Shown: positions 46,885 to 55,822 of the stretch, one piece after another
Layout: every line of letters begins with the position of its first letter
Position numbering within the stretch: position 1 is the first letter of the stretch
DNA from: Bacillus alveayuensis
GTDB taxonomy: Bacteria; Bacillota; Bacilli; Bacillales; Aeribacillaceae
DNA: 64,000 bases
Reading direction: 5' to 3'
NCBI GenBank assembly: GCA_030812955.1
Contig: JAUSTR010000001.1
Coordinates: forward strand, 868,001-932,000
The notes under the pieces: model-generated
Told to the model about the DNA's origin: nothing
The model's input: the letters and a program-made list of their open reading frames with translations, nothing else
The model's database searches: none
Position numbers and translations under genes: made by a program

Positions 46885-49611
46885 ATGACACAGCAACAAT
46901 TGGTGAAAAACGACGTTTTCCAAGCGAGAAAAAGCTTTCAAGTTAATGGGAAAACGTATCATTACTATTCATTAAAAGCACTAGAAGATGCAGGAGTAGG
47001 TCAAGTTTCTCGATTACCTTATTCAATTAAAGTGTTATTAGAATCCGTTTTACGCCAAGTAGACGGTCGTGTCATTACAAAAGAGCATGTTGAAAATTTG
47101 GCTAAGTGGGGAACAGATGAGTTAAAAGATTTAGATGTACCATTTAAACCATCCCGTGTTATTTTACAAGACTTTACGGGTGTTCCTGCTGTTGTAGACC
47201 TAGCTTCTCTACGGAAAGCAATGGCAGATATGGGCGGAGATCCAGATAAAATTAACCCGGAAATTCCTGTAGACCTAGTTATCGACCATTCCGTTCAAGT
47301 TGACAAAGCTGGTACGGAAGATGCTTTGCAATATAACATAGAGTTAGAATTTGAACGAAATAAAGAGCGTTATCAATTTTTAAGCTGGGCGCAAAAAGCA
47401 TTTGATAACTATCGTGCTGTGCCGCCTGCAACAGGTATTGTTCACCAAGTAAACTTGGAGTATTTAGCAAATGTTGTCCATACAATGGAAGGGGAAAATG
47501 GTGAATATGAAGCTTTCCCTGACACTTTAGTTGGTACAGACTCTCATACAACGATGATCAATGGCCTTGGCGTATTAGGCTGGGGTGTAGGTGGTATTGA
47601 AGCAGAAGCAGGTATGCTAGGACAACCTTCCTATTTCCCTGTACCAGAGGTAATTGGGGTTAAGCTTGTTGGTGAGCTTCCAAATGGAACTACAGCAACA
47701 GACCTTGCTTTAAAGGTTACTCAAGTACTTCGTCAAAAAGGTGTTGTTGGGAAGTTTGTAGAATTTTTCGGACCTGGTGTATCAAAGCTTCCGTTAGCTG
47801 ACCGTGCAACGATTGCTAATATGGCCCCAGAATACGGTGCCACTTGTGGATTTTTCCCTGTTGATGGCGAATCCATTGAATATTTACGTTTAACAGGTCG
47901 TGACGAAGATCATATTCAAGTTGTTGAAGCTTACTGTAAAGAAAATGGCTTATATTATACGCCTGACCAACAGGATCCAATTTTTACAGATGTAGTTGAA
48001 ATTGATTTATCAACCATTGAAGCAAACCTTTCTGGACCGAAACGTCCACAAGATTTAATTCCGCTTTCTAAAATGAAAGAGGAATTCCATAAAGCCTTAA
48101 CAGCACCAGCTGGAAACCAAGGGTTTGGACTAGATACTTCTGAGCTTGATAAAGAAGTAACGGTTACTTTAAAAAATGGCGAGCAAACGACAATGAAAAC
48201 AGGTTCTGTCGTGATTGCTGCGATTACAAGCTGTACGAATACTTCAAACCCTTATGTGTTAGTAGGTGCCGGTTTAGTAGCGAAAAAAGCAGTGGAAAAA
48301 GGTTTGTCAGTACCGAAATATGTAAAAACATCGTTAGCACCTGGATCAAAAGTTGTTACAGGGTATTTACAAGATTCTGGGTTATTGCCATACCTTGAAA
48401 AACTCGGCTTTAACCTCGTAGGTTATGGTTGTACAACATGTATTGGAAACTCTGGACCATTAGCAGAAGAAATTGAAAAAGCCATTGCTGAAAATGATTT
48501 GCTCGTTACATCTGTTCTTTCAGGTAACCGTAACTTTGAAGGACGTATTCATCCGCTTGTAAAAGGGAACTACCTTGCATCACCACCATTAGTTGTGGCG
48601 TATGCACTTGCGGGAACAGTAGACATTGATTTATTAAATGATCCAATTGGCCAAGACAAAGATGGCAACGATGTATTCTTTAAAGATATTTGGCCATCAA
48701 TGGATGAAATTAAAGAAGTCATAAAAGAAACAGTAACACCTGAATTGTTCCGTAAAGAATACGAGCGAGTCTTTGATGATAATGAACGTTGGAACCAAAT
48801 TGAAACAACTGATGAACCATTATATAAATGGGATGAAAATTCTACTTATATTCAAAATCCACCGTTCTTTGAAGGATTATCACCTGAGCCTGGTAAAGTA
48901 GAACCATTAAAAGGATTACGTGTTGTTGGTAAGTTTGGCGATTCTGTTACAACCGACCATATTTCACCGGCAGGTGCCATTGGCAAAGATACTCCAGCAG
49001 GGAAGTATTTACAATCTAAAGGAGTATCCCCAAGAGATTTTAACTCATATGGTTCTCGCCGCGGTAATCATGAAGTGATGATGAGAGGAACATTTGCAAA
49101 TATTCGTATTCGAAATCAAATTGCACCAGGTACAGAAGGTGGTTATACAACCTACTGGCCAACAAATGAAGTTATGTCCATATACGATGCTTGCATGAAA
49201 TATAAAGAAGATGGAACAGGTCTTGTTGTCTTAGCTGGAAAAGATTACGGTATGGGAAGCTCTCGTGACTGGGCAGCAAAAGGTACAAATCTTTTAGGTA
49301 TTAAAACAGTAATTGCGGAAAGCTTCGAACGTATTCACCGTTCAAATCTAGTATTAATGGGCGTTCTTCCTCTCCAGTTTAAACCTGGTGAAAATGCAGA
49401 TGTTCTTGGTTTAACCGGAAAAGAAGTAATTGAAGTCCATATTGATGAAAATATTAAACCTCGCGATTACGTGAAAGTAACGGCAACTGATGAAAATGGT
49501 AATCGCAAAGAGTTCGAAGTTTTAGTTCGTTTCGATAGTGAAGTTGAAATTGATTACTATCGTCACGGCGGTATTTTACAAATGGTATTACGCGAAAAAC
49601 TTAAAGGATAA
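46885..49611 (+). CDS. citB: Aconitate hydratase (aconitase A)
   Basis: 908-aa TCA-cycle enzyme interconverting citrate and isocitrate; the iron-free Bacillus protein also binds RNA. The [4Fe-4S] cysteines lie in [10 protein letters not shown] (about residue 449) and [11 protein letters not shown] (about 514 and 517). The swivel domain has [13 protein letters not shown]. The RBS AAGGGGGAG is strong. A CcpC-type dyad lies upstream and a strong terminator downstream. Confidence 0.98.
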   Translation: MTQQQLVKNDVFQARKSFQVNGKTYHYYSLKALEDAGVGQVSRLPYSIKVLLESVLRQVDGRVITKEHVENLAKWGTDELKDLDVPFKPSRVILQDFTGVPAVVDLASLRKAMADMGGDPDKINPEIPVDLVIDHSVQVDKAGTEDALQYNIELEFERNKERYQFLSWAQKAFDNYRAVPPATGIVHQVNLEYLANVVHTMEGENGEYEAFPDTLVGTDSHTTMINGLGVLGWGVGGIEAEAGMLGQPSYFPVPEVIGVKLVGELPNGTTATDLALKVTQVLRQKGVVGKFVEFFGPGVSKLPLADRATIANMAPEYGATCGFFPVDGESIEYLRLTGRDEDHIQVVEAYCKENGLYYTPDQQDPIFTDVVEIDLSTIEANLSGPKRPQDLIPLSKMKEEFHKALTAPAGNQGFGLDTSELDKEVTVTLKNGEQTTMKTGSVVIAAITSCTNTSNPYVLVGAGLVAKKAVEKGLSVPKYVKTSLAPGSKVVTGYLQDSGLLPYLEKLGFNLVGYGCTTCIGNSGPLAEEIEKAIAENDLLVTSVLSGNRNFEGRIHPLVKGNYLASPPLVVAYALAGTVDIDLLNDPIGQDKDGNDVFFKDIWPSMDEIKEVIKETVTPELFRKEYERVFDDNERWNQIETTDEPLYKWDENSTYIQNPPFFEGLSPEPGKVEPLKGLRVVGKFGDSVTTDHISPAGAIGKDTPAGKYLQSKGVSPRDFNSYGSRRGNHEVMMRGTFANIRIRNQIAPGTEGGYTTYWPTNEVMSIYDACMKYKEDGTGLVVLAGKDYGMGSSRDWAAKGTNLLGIKTVIAESFERIHRSNLVLMGVLPLQFKPGENADVLGLTGKEVIEVHIDENIKPRDYVKVTATDENGNRKEFEVLVRFDSEVEIDYYRHGGILQMVLREKLKG

Positions 49612-49625
49612 TGGAAGGTTTGAAG

Positions 49626-49658
49626 GAGTAGGATGGAAAATCCTACTCTTTTTTTTTG
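49626..49658 (+). terminator. Rho-independent terminator after citB
   Basis: GAGTAGGAT / ATCCTACTC perfect stem with a 9-T run. Confidence 0.95.
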
Positions 49659-49958
49659 TTATAGAAAATGAAAAAATCGTAAGCGACGAGAGAGTTTCCT
49701 GCTCCTCCTTACGATTAGTCAACAAAGAATCACTTAAAGTTTTCGTGTTTCCATTTCAAATGGAGAGATCCGCTTCATACGTCACTAAGCGGTACCTTAC
49801 GTGTTATACATACCCTTTTGTATAAAGCAATATGAACTTCATGATTTTGTCAAATTTTTTCATGTAATGAGAGGATGATGGTTTTACAATAATAAGTATC
49901 GTTGTTATTTATTTTATTGTTGAATCTTTGTCAAAGGATTATTGAGAGGAGTTTGATC
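49659..49958. other. Gap between citB and yneN with weak hairpins
   Basis: No convincing gene. It contains inverted repeats ATCGTAAG...CTTACGAT (about 49676-49715) and CCGCTT...AAGCGG (about 49770-49790) of unknown meaning, then the yneN upstream region. Confidence 0.4.
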
Positions 49959-50468
49959 ATGAAAAAAATATTAGCAATTATTTTTCTGTTGATATTAGCA
50001 GGGGTAGCGATTTGGCAAACCATTGCATCAAAAGATGTAAAAGTTGGTCTAGAAAAGGGAGATAAAGCTCCAGATTTTGAATTATTAACTTTAAACGGAG
50101 AAACGAAAAAAATATCTGATTTTCAAGGAAAAAAAGTTATTTTAAATTTTTGGGCTACATGGTGTCCTCCATGTAAAGAAGAAATGCCAGAAATGCAAAA
50201 ATTGTATGAAGATTATTCTGATGAAATTGAAATCGTTGCCGTTAATTTTACCGCTAGCGAAAGTAATCAAGAAAAAGTAAAGCAATTTATTGAAAACAAT
50301 GGATTTACCTTTCCTATTTTACTGGATCCGAAAAATAAGGCAAATAGCGGATATGAAGTACTCACTTATCCAACGACTTATTTTTTAAATGAGGATGGAA
50401 TTATTCAAGATAAAGTGGTTGGGCAAATGACGAAACAATATTTGATGGAAAAGATCGATGACATGTAA
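49959..50468 (+). CDS. yneN: Thiol-disulfide oxidoreductase YneN (TlpA/ResA-like)
   Basis: 169-aa membrane-anchored thioredoxin-like protein: N-terminal helix (ILAIIFLLILAGVAIW), then a redoxin domain with the active site WCPPC (Cys69, Cys72) and a cis-Pro loop YPTTYF. It faces outward and probably reduces disulfides using electrons from CcdA. The ATG is 7 nt after GAGGAG. Same place as in B. subtilis, downstream of citB. Confidence 0.92.
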   Translation: MKKILAIIFLLILAGVAIWQTIASKDVKVGLEKGDKAPDFELLTLNGETKKISDFQGKKVILNFWATWCPPCKEEMPEMQKLYEDYSDEIEIVAVNFTASESNQEKVKQFIENNGFTFPILLDPKNKANSGYEVLTYPTTYFLNEDGIIQDKVVGQMTKQYLMEKIDDM

Positions 50469-50541
50469 AAACTACTAGCTATTACTTTTTTACGTGTAGG
50501 ATTTCGTAAAAATAGTAAGACTGCTTCTCTTTTCCTTTTAA

Positions 50542-50567
50542 AAACTCGGTACGCCCGGGTTTTCTTT
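50542..50567 (+). terminator. Rho-independent terminator after yneN
   Basis: ACTCGG / CCGGGT stem (one T-G pair), then TTTTCTTTT. Confidence 0.7.
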
Positions 50568-50701
50568 TATGTTTATAAAATGGAAAAATTGGTTATAATG
50601 TCAATAAACGTTCACAATTGATTTATATAAAATATCTGAATATTAAGTATAATATAACTGTAAACATCAAGATGTTATTTAGAAGAAAAGAGGGATGAAA
50701 A

Positions 50702-50839
50702 ATGAAGCATAAACTTACATTTGAACAATTAGTTCTTGAAAATAAACAAAAAATTTTAAAAGATCGTCAAGCTTTAGCTAAGTTAGAAGAGCGAGTCGAA
50801 AAAAGACTTGAAAAAAGATTTTTGGAAAAATTAGGGTAA
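50702..50839 (+). CDS. Small basic protein resembling the FbpB family (45 aa)
   Basis: ATG behind GAGGGATGA gives MKHKLTFEQLVLENKQKI..., ending FLEKLG. The pattern FEQLVxENKxxxLxDxxAL(E)xIE-like helix followed by a Lys/Arg/Glu tail resembles the Fur-regulated basic protein B family (pfam13040). I find no Fur box upstream, so iron control is not supported. It is upstream of sspN. It could instead be a small spore-related protein. Confidence 0.6.
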   Translation: MKHKLTFEQLVLENKQKILKDRQALAKLEERVEKRLEKRFLEKLG

Positions 50840-50904
50840 TGTTCCTTAAATTTTAAGTCATGCATTGTATCGCTTTGATTCAATCTAAAATAAGGAGGCG
50901 ATCA

Positions 50905-51051
50905 ATGATGACGAACTCGAATGATAAACCATCACATTTCAATCCAAATCATATTGGCACAAAACCAAGAGGATTTGGTGGAAATAAAGGAAAAAAAATG
51001 CAAAGCAAATCAAATGAACAAGTACAAGTCATTCAAACAAAAGGAGAGTAG
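50905..51051 (+). CDS. sspN: Small acid-soluble spore protein N
   Basis: 48-aa minor SASP with the family core HFNPNHIGTKPRGFGGNKGKK and the C-terminal QTKGE (core written in parts: FNPNHIGTKPRG, GNKGKKMQ). AAGGAGG precedes tandem ATGs at 50905 and 50908. It is followed by a terminator and then tlp, the usual sspN-tlp pairing. Confidence 0.9.
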   Translation: MMTNSNDKPSHFNPNHIGTKPRGFGGNKGKKMQSKSNEQVQVIQTKGE

Positions 51052-51074
51052 GGGTAAGTCCCTACTCATTTTTT
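51046..51074 (+). terminator. Rho-independent terminator after sspN
   Basis: GAGTAGGG / CCCTACTC stem then ATTTTTT; it overlaps the sspN stop. Confidence 0.9.
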
Positions 51075-51240
51075 ATCAAAATGAAAATTTTTCGTTTTGT
51101 AGCGTTCTTCCTACGACGTCGTTAGTGTAATTTTTTTCCTTAAAGTTTGGTCTCTATTCCCAAAAATTTCATACAACATTTTCACCTGTTTCGTTCAAAC
51201 TAAAGCTGATTGGATAACAACAAGGAAAGGGTGACATGTT

Positions 51241-51483
51241 ATGGTCTATAACAAACCGAATCCAGATGATCGATCAGATAATGTTGAAAAATTACAAGAT
51301 ATTGTCCAAAATACGTTAGAAAACATGGAAGAAGCAGAAGAAACTATGCAATTTGCTGATCGTGAAGAACGTGAACGAATTCGAGCTAAGAATCATCGTC
51401 GTGAAGAAAGTATACATGCTTTACGACAAGAAATAAAAGATGAAGCTCACGATCGAGAAAATGGCTATCGAAACGAAGGTTAA
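51241..51483 (+). CDS. tlp: Thioredoxin-like small acid-soluble spore protein Tlp
   Basis: 80-aa, highly charged helical spore core protein starting MVYNKPNPDDRSDNVEKLQ with NTLENMEEAEETM. Despite the name there is no thioredoxin active site. The RBS GGAAAGGGTG is upstream. It forms the expected pair with sspN; I did not find a clear sigma-G box. Confidence 0.93.
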   Translation: MVYNKPNPDDRSDNVEKLQDIVQNTLENMEEAEETMQFADREERERIRAKNHRREESIHALRQEIKDEAHDRENGYRNEG

Positions 51484-51546
51484 CATGTTCACCGAGATGT
51501 CTCACGCCTCTAAACAACATGTAGGTGGGATGCTCATCCATTATGT

Positions 51547-51583
51547 GAAGCTGACTCCTTTATAGATGAGTTCAGCTTTTTTA
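51547..51583 (+). terminator. Rho-independent terminator after tlp
   Basis: AAGCTGACTC / GAGTTCAGCTT stem with a T-run. Confidence 0.75.
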
Positions 51584-51637
51584 TTTATGTTGAAATAGTT
51601 GAGGTGATTATACTTATTCGATAAGATGAAAAGTGAA

Positions 51638-51834
51638 GGGTGTTTTCGTAAACCTTTGTTGCTTTTCGACTGTCTATGAACCGAACAAAGCACGTGGTCG
51701 GACAAATCACATTTGTCCGACCATCGACTTTAGTTCGGTTCACGTCACGCTACACGCGTGACATAGCAAGCGTTTCGCTTGCTTGACAGTCGAAAAACTA
51801 TCGTAGTAAAGCAACAATCTTTTAGAAAAGAGCC
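51638..51834 (+). mobile_element. MITE family A, expanded ~197-bp copy with nested hairpins
   Basis: The ends are GGGTGTTTTCGTAAACCTTTG and CAATCTTTTAGAAAAGAGCC-like (left end given by its first bases GGGTGTTTTCG), as in the copy at 62031. Inside lie successive inverted repeats: CGACTGTC/GACAGTCG, GAACCGAAC/GTTCGGTTC, TGGTCGGACAAAT/ATTTGTCCGACCA, GTCACGC/GCGTGAC and AAGCGTTTCGCTT. The whole folds as a multi-branched cruciform. It lies between tlp and yneP. Confidence 0.75.
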
Positions 51835-51875
51835 AAAGAGAAAAATGATGTGTTAGAGATAGGAGAGGGGATGCG

Positions 51876-52301
51876 ATGTATATATCAAAAAAGGAAATTG
51901 ATGTAAGATATGCTGAAACAGATCAAATGGGTGTTGTCTACCATGCTAACTATTTAGTTTGGATGGAGGTTGGGCGTACACAACTTATCAAAGACTTAGG
52001 ATTTTCCTATTTTGAAATGGAAAAACAAGGTGTGCTCTCACCAGTCATTGATGTACATATCGAATATAAAAAACCGCTAAAATATGGAGATACTGCCTTG
52101 ATTCATACATGGATTGAAGAGTATAACGGTGTGAAGGTTGTCTACGGCTATGAAATTTATACACCTTCTGGAGATTTAGCGATTAAGAGTACATCATCCC
52201 ATGTTTGTGTCAAGAAGGATTCATTCAAGCCAGTTCCATTAAAAAAAGTATTTCCAGATTGGCATGAAGCTTATATAAAAGCGATGAAGAAGGTGGAGTA
52301 A
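51876..52301 (+). CDS. yneP: Acyl-CoA thioesterase YneP (YbgC-like hotdog)
   Basis: 141-aa 4-hydroxybenzoyl-CoA thioesterase-type hotdog protein. The catalytic loop VRYAETDQMGVVYHANYLVW contains the conserved Asp-x-x-Gly-x-x-x-Asn pattern (shown as YAETDQMGVVYHANY). It is expected to hydrolyse acyl-CoA; the substrate is unknown. The RBS AGGAGAGGGG is strong. yneQ begins directly at its stop. Confidence 0.92.
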   Translation: MYISKKEIDVRYAETDQMGVVYHANYLVWMEVGRTQLIKDLGFSYFEMEKQGVLSPVIDVHIEYKKPLKYGDTALIHTWIEEYNGVKVVYGYEIYTPSGDLAIKSTSSHVCVKKDSFKPVPLKKVFPDWHEAYIKAMKKVE

Positions 52302-52613
52302 TTGGCATTTGGGATCACGAGAAAAGAGTTAATGGAATGGAAAAAGAAAGTGAAAAATGGGGAAATTGCATTTTTTACTCATTTTTGGTATGATCCCCGC
52401 TTTCCTGAATACCATTCCGTAACGAAAGTAGGCTGTTGCCATAAAAGTCGATTAATTCAATGGGGAAAAGAATATGGCTTGAAGGAAGAATGGATTCACG
52501 AACATCGGCAATATCCACATTTTGATTTATTAGGTGAATACCAACTGAAAATCCTTGAAAAAAATGGTTTTGAGGATCACATCATTCGATTTAAATTAAA
52601 ACCGCAGCGATAG
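52302..52613 (+). CDS. yneQ: Conserved hypothetical protein YneQ
   Basis: 103-aa protein starting with TTG directly after the yneP TAA; AAGGTGGAG just upstream is the RBS. It has conserved aromatic and Cys/His features (FFTHFWYDPRFPEYHSVTK and GCCHKSRLIQW, each a partial motif). Translation is coupled to yneP. No function is known. Confidence 0.85.
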   Translation: MAFGITRKELMEWKKKVKNGEIAFFTHFWYDPRFPEYHSVTKVGCCHKSRLIQWGKEYGLKEEWIHEHRQYPHFDLLGEYQLKILEKNGFEDHIIRFKLKPQR

Positions 52614-52624
52614 TCTGCGGTTTT
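52598..52624. terminator. Bidirectional terminator between yneQ and yneR
   Basis: AAAACCGCAG / CTGCGGTTTT, a 10-bp perfect stem between convergent genes. Confidence 0.9.
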
Positions 52625-52633
52625 GTGAAACGT

Positions 52634-52921
52634 CTAGGAAAAATAAAAGACGGGCTCATCGTGATCTGGGTCAAGCTCAATCGTTAAGTCTCGGCTGTCG
52701 AAATACCATAAATCCTTTTCTTCCACGAAAAAGGTAACACCGAGGCAAGATGTTTCCACCCCTATATCAACAGGCTCATCTTTTGCTACCCCTAGAGAGA
52801 ACCCTTTTTGAACATTTCCACAACCTCCATAACGAGCAAAAAACCGCAAAAAATCTCCATCTTTCAGCTGCATTTCATCTTTGTACCATTTTGCAGCATC
52901 TTGTGAAATTGACATTTTCAT
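52634..52921 (-). CDS. yneR: HesB-like protein YneR
   Basis: 95-aa protein of the HesB/YadR-like (Fe-S biogenesis fold) superfamily, with FFARYGGCGNVQKGFSLG and EKDLWYFDSRDL. It lacks the C-terminal Cys-Gly-Cys of true A-type Fe-S carriers, so cluster carriage is doubtful. Three tandem ATGs follow AAGGAGAGA; the third (MKMSISQDAAKWY) aligns with YneR and has 9-nt spacing. The frame extends 30 codons further without an RBS. Confidence 0.9.
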   Translation of the reverse strand: MKMSISQDAAKWYKDEMQLKDGDFLRFFARYGGCGNVQKGFSLGVAKDEPVDIGVETSCLGVTFFVEEKDLWYFDSRDLTIELDPDHDEPVFYFS

Positions 52922-52988
52922 CATCATTCTCTCCTTCCTAATAAAATCATTATATAAAACAATTGATGTCTCTAGCAAAAGATGAATG

Positions 52989-54128
52989 TTACTGGACAAT
53001 GGTTTCTTCATTCGTTTGAAGCCATTGCTCCATATGTTTGATCACTTCATCATACTTCTTTTCATTAATGTCTTTTAATACTTGGATTTGATAGTTTCTT
53101 GATCCATGGCTTAATACAATGGTTGGAATGATTTGTGGGTTTCGTAACGTAAGATTCTTTGAGTCACCATTCATCTTTTTTTCAATTTGTAAGGTGAAGA
53201 TCCCTCCGATGTCTTTCCCGTTTCCTTTTTGTGCTGAAAGGAAATTTCCTAATGAATAAATGACAATACTTTTTTGTCCATTTTCGCCTTCCACCCATTC
53301 CATTGGTTGAAGTACATGAGGATGATGTCCAATAATCACATGTGCGCCATGATTCGTTAAAAATTTTGCAAGCTGTTTTTGTTCTTCGGTTGGATAAGGT
53401 TGATATTCGATGCCCCAATGCATATTGACGATGATCACATCTGCTTCATGTTTCAATCTTTGTAAATCCTCTTTTATTTTTTGGCGATCTATTAAGTTCA
53501 CAAGGTAAGGCTTGTCCTTTGGGACCGGAATCCCGTTCGTTCCGTAAGTATAAGATAGAAATCCGAGTTTTATCCCGTTCACATTGATCACACGAAGAGT
53601 ATTAGCATCTTCACGATTTTTGTAGCTTCCTACATAGTACATGCCAATATTTTGATAGTGAGATATTGCATTTAATATGGCCGCTTCTCCTCTGTCTAAG
53701 GTATGGTTATTGGCAATGGAAACAAGATCAACTCCTGCATCATGAAGGGCATCAGCAACTTCAAAAGGACTATTAAAAGATGGATAAGAGGATAAACCAA
53801 GTTCCGTTCCGCCGATCATCGATTCTTGATTAGCCATTGTGAAATCAGCATCACTTAAGAGGTTTTTTACGTTTTTTATCATAGGTTTAAAGTCGTAAAC
53901 TCCATCTTTTATTTTTGCATCTTCATAAACAGGATGATGGATGAGAACATCACCAATTGCTGAAATACTTACCGAAGAGTTAAACTCTTTAAAGCTCATA
54001 GCTTTCGTTTTAAGAGAATGGCTTTGTATTTTTATTTGGTTTGGGTTGTTAACAGACTTTTGAAAAGCAATGAAACTTAATATTGAACCGATCAAAAAGA
54101 TGGAAATGATCGCGAAATATTTTTTCAT
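52989..54128 (-). CDS. CapA-family poly-gamma-glutamate/capsule protein
   Basis: 379-aa protein with an N-terminal membrane anchor (YFAIISIFLIGSILSF) and an extracellular metallophosphatase-like CapA domain: SAIGDVLIHHPVY, ANQESMIGG, IANNHTLDRG, NMHWGIEYQPYP and IIGHHPHVLQP. Homologues work in poly-gamma-glutamate synthesis or export. There are no pgsB/pgsC genes here, so polymer synthesis cannot be concluded. The start is MKKYFAI behind AAAGGA. It is inserted between yneR and plsY relative to B. subtilis. Confidence 0.85.
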   Translation of the reverse strand: MKKYFAIISIFLIGSILSFIAFQKSVNNPNQIKIQSHSLKTKAMSFKEFNSSVSISAIGDVLIHHPVYEDAKIKDGVYDFKPMIKNVKNLLSDADFTMANQESMIGGTELGLSSYPSFNSPFEVADALHDAGVDLVSIANNHTLDRGEAAILNAISHYQNIGMYYVGSYKNREDANTLRVINVNGIKLGFLSYTYGTNGIPVPKDKPYLVNLIDRQKIKEDLQRLKHEADVIIVNMHWGIEYQPYPTEEQKQLAKFLTNHGAHVIIGHHPHVLQPMEWVEGENGQKSIVIYSLGNFLSAQKGNGKDIGGIFTLQIEKKMNGDSKNLTLRNPQIIPTIVLSHGSRNYQIQVLKDINEKKYDEVIKHMEQWLQTNEETIVQ

Positions 54129-54277
54129 CTCAGACATCCTTTTATTAGTATTTTTACTATTATTTTAAACGTTTCGACAAAAAAAATGAAACGTTCGAAA
54201 GACATGACAATAAAAGGTTTTTTACAATGATTCACCGGTTGCTTTGGGCACATTTCTAAAGCGGAAACTGACAAATA

Positions 54278-54305
54278 AAAAACCGAGGGTATTTTCAACC
54301 TCGGT
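54278..54305 (-). terminator. Rho-independent terminator after plsY
   Basis: Minus strand ACCGAGG / CCTCGGT stem followed by TTTTTATTT. Confidence 0.9.
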
Positions 54306-54309
54306 ACAA

Positions 54310-54897
54310 CTATAGCCACTTCACTTTTGGTTCTGTTTTATTGATGATTCGTTTAATATTGGCGCGATGTCTGTAAATGACAAACGCTGTTAAAATTACA
54401 ACGACAATAATAAGAGGGATATCTTTAGTAAATAAACTAAAAATAACGGTATAAATCGCAGTAAGCATTGATGAAAGTGAAACATATTTCGAAATATATA
54501 ATACTACGAAAAAGACAGCTAGCATCGATAAAAAAAGAAATGGATGGTAAAATAACAAAACACCGCCAGAGGTTGCGACAGCTTTACCTCCGCGAAAATT
54601 AGCAAAAACAGGATACATATGTCCAACTGCTGCGACCATCCCCATGAAAAGTGGAAGAGCTTGAATATCTACATGAAATAAAACTGGGAGCGATGCAGCC
54701 AACGTCCCTTTTAAAATATCAGCAATTGTTACAATTAACCCTGCCTTTATACCAAGTGTCCGGAAGGTGTTTGTCCCTCCAAGATTTCCGCTACCGTGAT
54801 TGCGAATGTCAATACCGTACCCGACTTTTCCAACAATCAGCCCTGAAGGTATAGATCCAATTAAATAAGCTAATAATACAATTAGTGCAATAATCAT
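54310..54897 (-). CDS. plsY: Acyl-phosphate glycerol-3-phosphate acyltransferase PlsY
   Basis: 195-aa membrane enzyme that makes lysophosphatidate from acyl-phosphate and glycerol-3-phosphate, the first membrane step of phospholipid synthesis. It has the three catalytic motifs: GSIPSG near residue 14, [11 protein letters not shown] near 33, and [12 protein letters not shown] near 101. There are about five helices. The RBS AAAGGGGA precedes the ATG. Divergent from yneT. Confidence 0.97.
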   Translation of the reverse strand: MIIALIVLLAYLIGSIPSGLIVGKVGYGIDIRNHGSGNLGGTNTFRTLGIKAGLIVTIADILKGTLAASLPVLFHVDIQALPLFMGMVAAVGHMYPVFANFRGGKAVATSGGVLLFYHPFLFLSMLAVFFVVLYISKYVSLSSMLTAIYTVIFSLFTKDIPLIIVVVILTAFVIYRHRANIKRIINKTEPKVKWL

Positions 54898-55026
54898 CTT
54901 TTTTCCCCTTTTTGTTCATTTCATTTTTATTTTACATGATTAATCAATAAACCTCTATGAATCTTGCGTTAATATATTACAAAAAAATAATGAATTTTAA
55001 AAGAGCATCTGACAAAGTTAAAAAAA

Positions 55027-55056
55027 TTGGTGTCAAACCTTTATTGTTAGTATAAT
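55027..55056 (+). promoter_or_regulatory. Candidate sigma-A promoter for yneT
   Basis: TTGGTG, 18 nt, TATAAT, 27 nt before the start codon. Confidence 0.55.
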
Positions 55057-55082
55057 GAAAAAAATGGGGAAGGAGGATGTAT

Positions 55083-55499
55083 ATGGCTGTGAATAATCCT
55101 AGTTTGGATGAAATTCGAAACATTTTACAACAAGCAAAGCGGATTGCAGTTGTCGGTTTATCGAACAATCCGGAAAGAACCTCTTACATGGTTTCACAAG
55201 CGATGCAAAATGCAGGTTATGAGATCATCCCGGTGAATCCAATGATTGATGAAGCTTTAGGAGTCAAAGCAGTAAAGTCTTTAAAAGAAATTAAAGGTCA
55301 TATAGATATCGTGAATGTGTTTCGACGATCAGAACATTTAATGGATGTTGCGAAGGAATTTTTAGAAGTTGATGCCGATGTGTTTTGGGCACAGCAAGGA
55401 GTTGTAAATGAAGAAGTTTATCATCTCTTAAAAGAGAAAGGCTATCCAGTCATTATGGATTTATGCATTAAAGTGGCTCATTCCATAACGAAGTCATAA
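55083..55499 (+). CDS. yneT: CoA-binding protein YneT
   Basis: 138-aa Rossmann-fold CoA_binding domain protein. The nucleotide loop IAVVGLSNNPERTSYMV is near residue 20 and QGVVNEEVY occurs later, with a conserved CIKVAH near the C-terminus. The ATG at 55083 is 6 nt after GGAAGGAGG; the ATG at 55077 overlaps the RBS. Cofactor binding is known for the family; the reaction is not. Confidence 0.92.
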   Translation: MAVNNPSLDEIRNILQQAKRIAVVGLSNNPERTSYMVSQAMQNAGYEIIPVNPMIDEALGVKAVKSLKEIKGHIDIVNVFRRSEHLMDVAKEFLEVDADVFWAQQGVVNEEVYHLLKEKGYPVIMDLCIKVAHSITKS

Positions 55500-55530
55500 A
55501 CCCGCATAGTTTGCCGGGTTTTTCTTTTTT
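55498..55530 (+). terminator. Rho-independent terminator after yneT
   Basis: AAACCCG / CGGGTTT stem then TTCTTTTTT. Confidence 0.85.
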
Positions 55531-55532
55531 AT

Positions 55533-55603
55533 GGCTCTTTTCTAAAAGATTGTTGCTTTACAACCTTAGCTTTTCAACTGTCCAGGCAAGCGACACGCTT
55601 GCT
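55533..55603 (-). mobile_element. MITE family A, truncated copy
   Basis: Begins GGCTCTTTTCTAAAAGATTG and continues through TTGCTTTACAACCTTAGC, TTTTCAACTGTCCAGGC and AAGCGACACGCTTGC, the reverse complement of the copy at 62031-62111. It then loses similarity, so the far terminal repeat is missing. Confidence 0.7.
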
Positions 55604-55741
55604 ATTTCTTCTCACTTTCTAAGCTTTCTTTGTTTATTTTCCACCCAAAGCTACTGTAACGAAGTACCTTTATTTGAGAAAGGTTTGAAATAAATAGGCA
55701 AACAGATATACAATATAGCATGAGTGAAAACTGGAGAGAAG

Positions 55742-55770
55742 TTGACGGAAAGACTTCTAACAGTTACAAT
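55742..55770 (+). promoter_or_regulatory. parEC promoter
   Basis: TTGACG, 17 nt, TACAAT: one mismatch in each hexamer, about 50 nt upstream of parE. Confidence 0.75.
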
Positions 55771-55781
55771 ACAGAACGTAG

Positions 55782-55795
55782 TGAACATATGTTCT
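55782..55795 (+). promoter_or_regulatory. SOS (LexA) box at parEC
   Basis: TGAACATATGTTCT matches CGAACRNRYGTTYC at 12 of 14 positions (only the outermost bases differ). It lies just past the predicted transcription start, a repressing position. parEC belongs to the B. subtilis LexA regulon. Confidence 0.75.
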
Positions 55796-55822
55796 TATAG
55801 AAGTGAAAGGGGTTATAGTCGT

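Noticed and set aside
49538-49825. 95-codon ORF overlapping the end of citB
   Set aside because: It begins inside citB in another frame, crosses the citB terminator, and has no RBS.
55724-55822. Longer parE reading frame starting at 55724
   Set aside because: It would make the parEC promoter and SOS box coding, lacks an RBS, and is 33 residues longer than known ParE.
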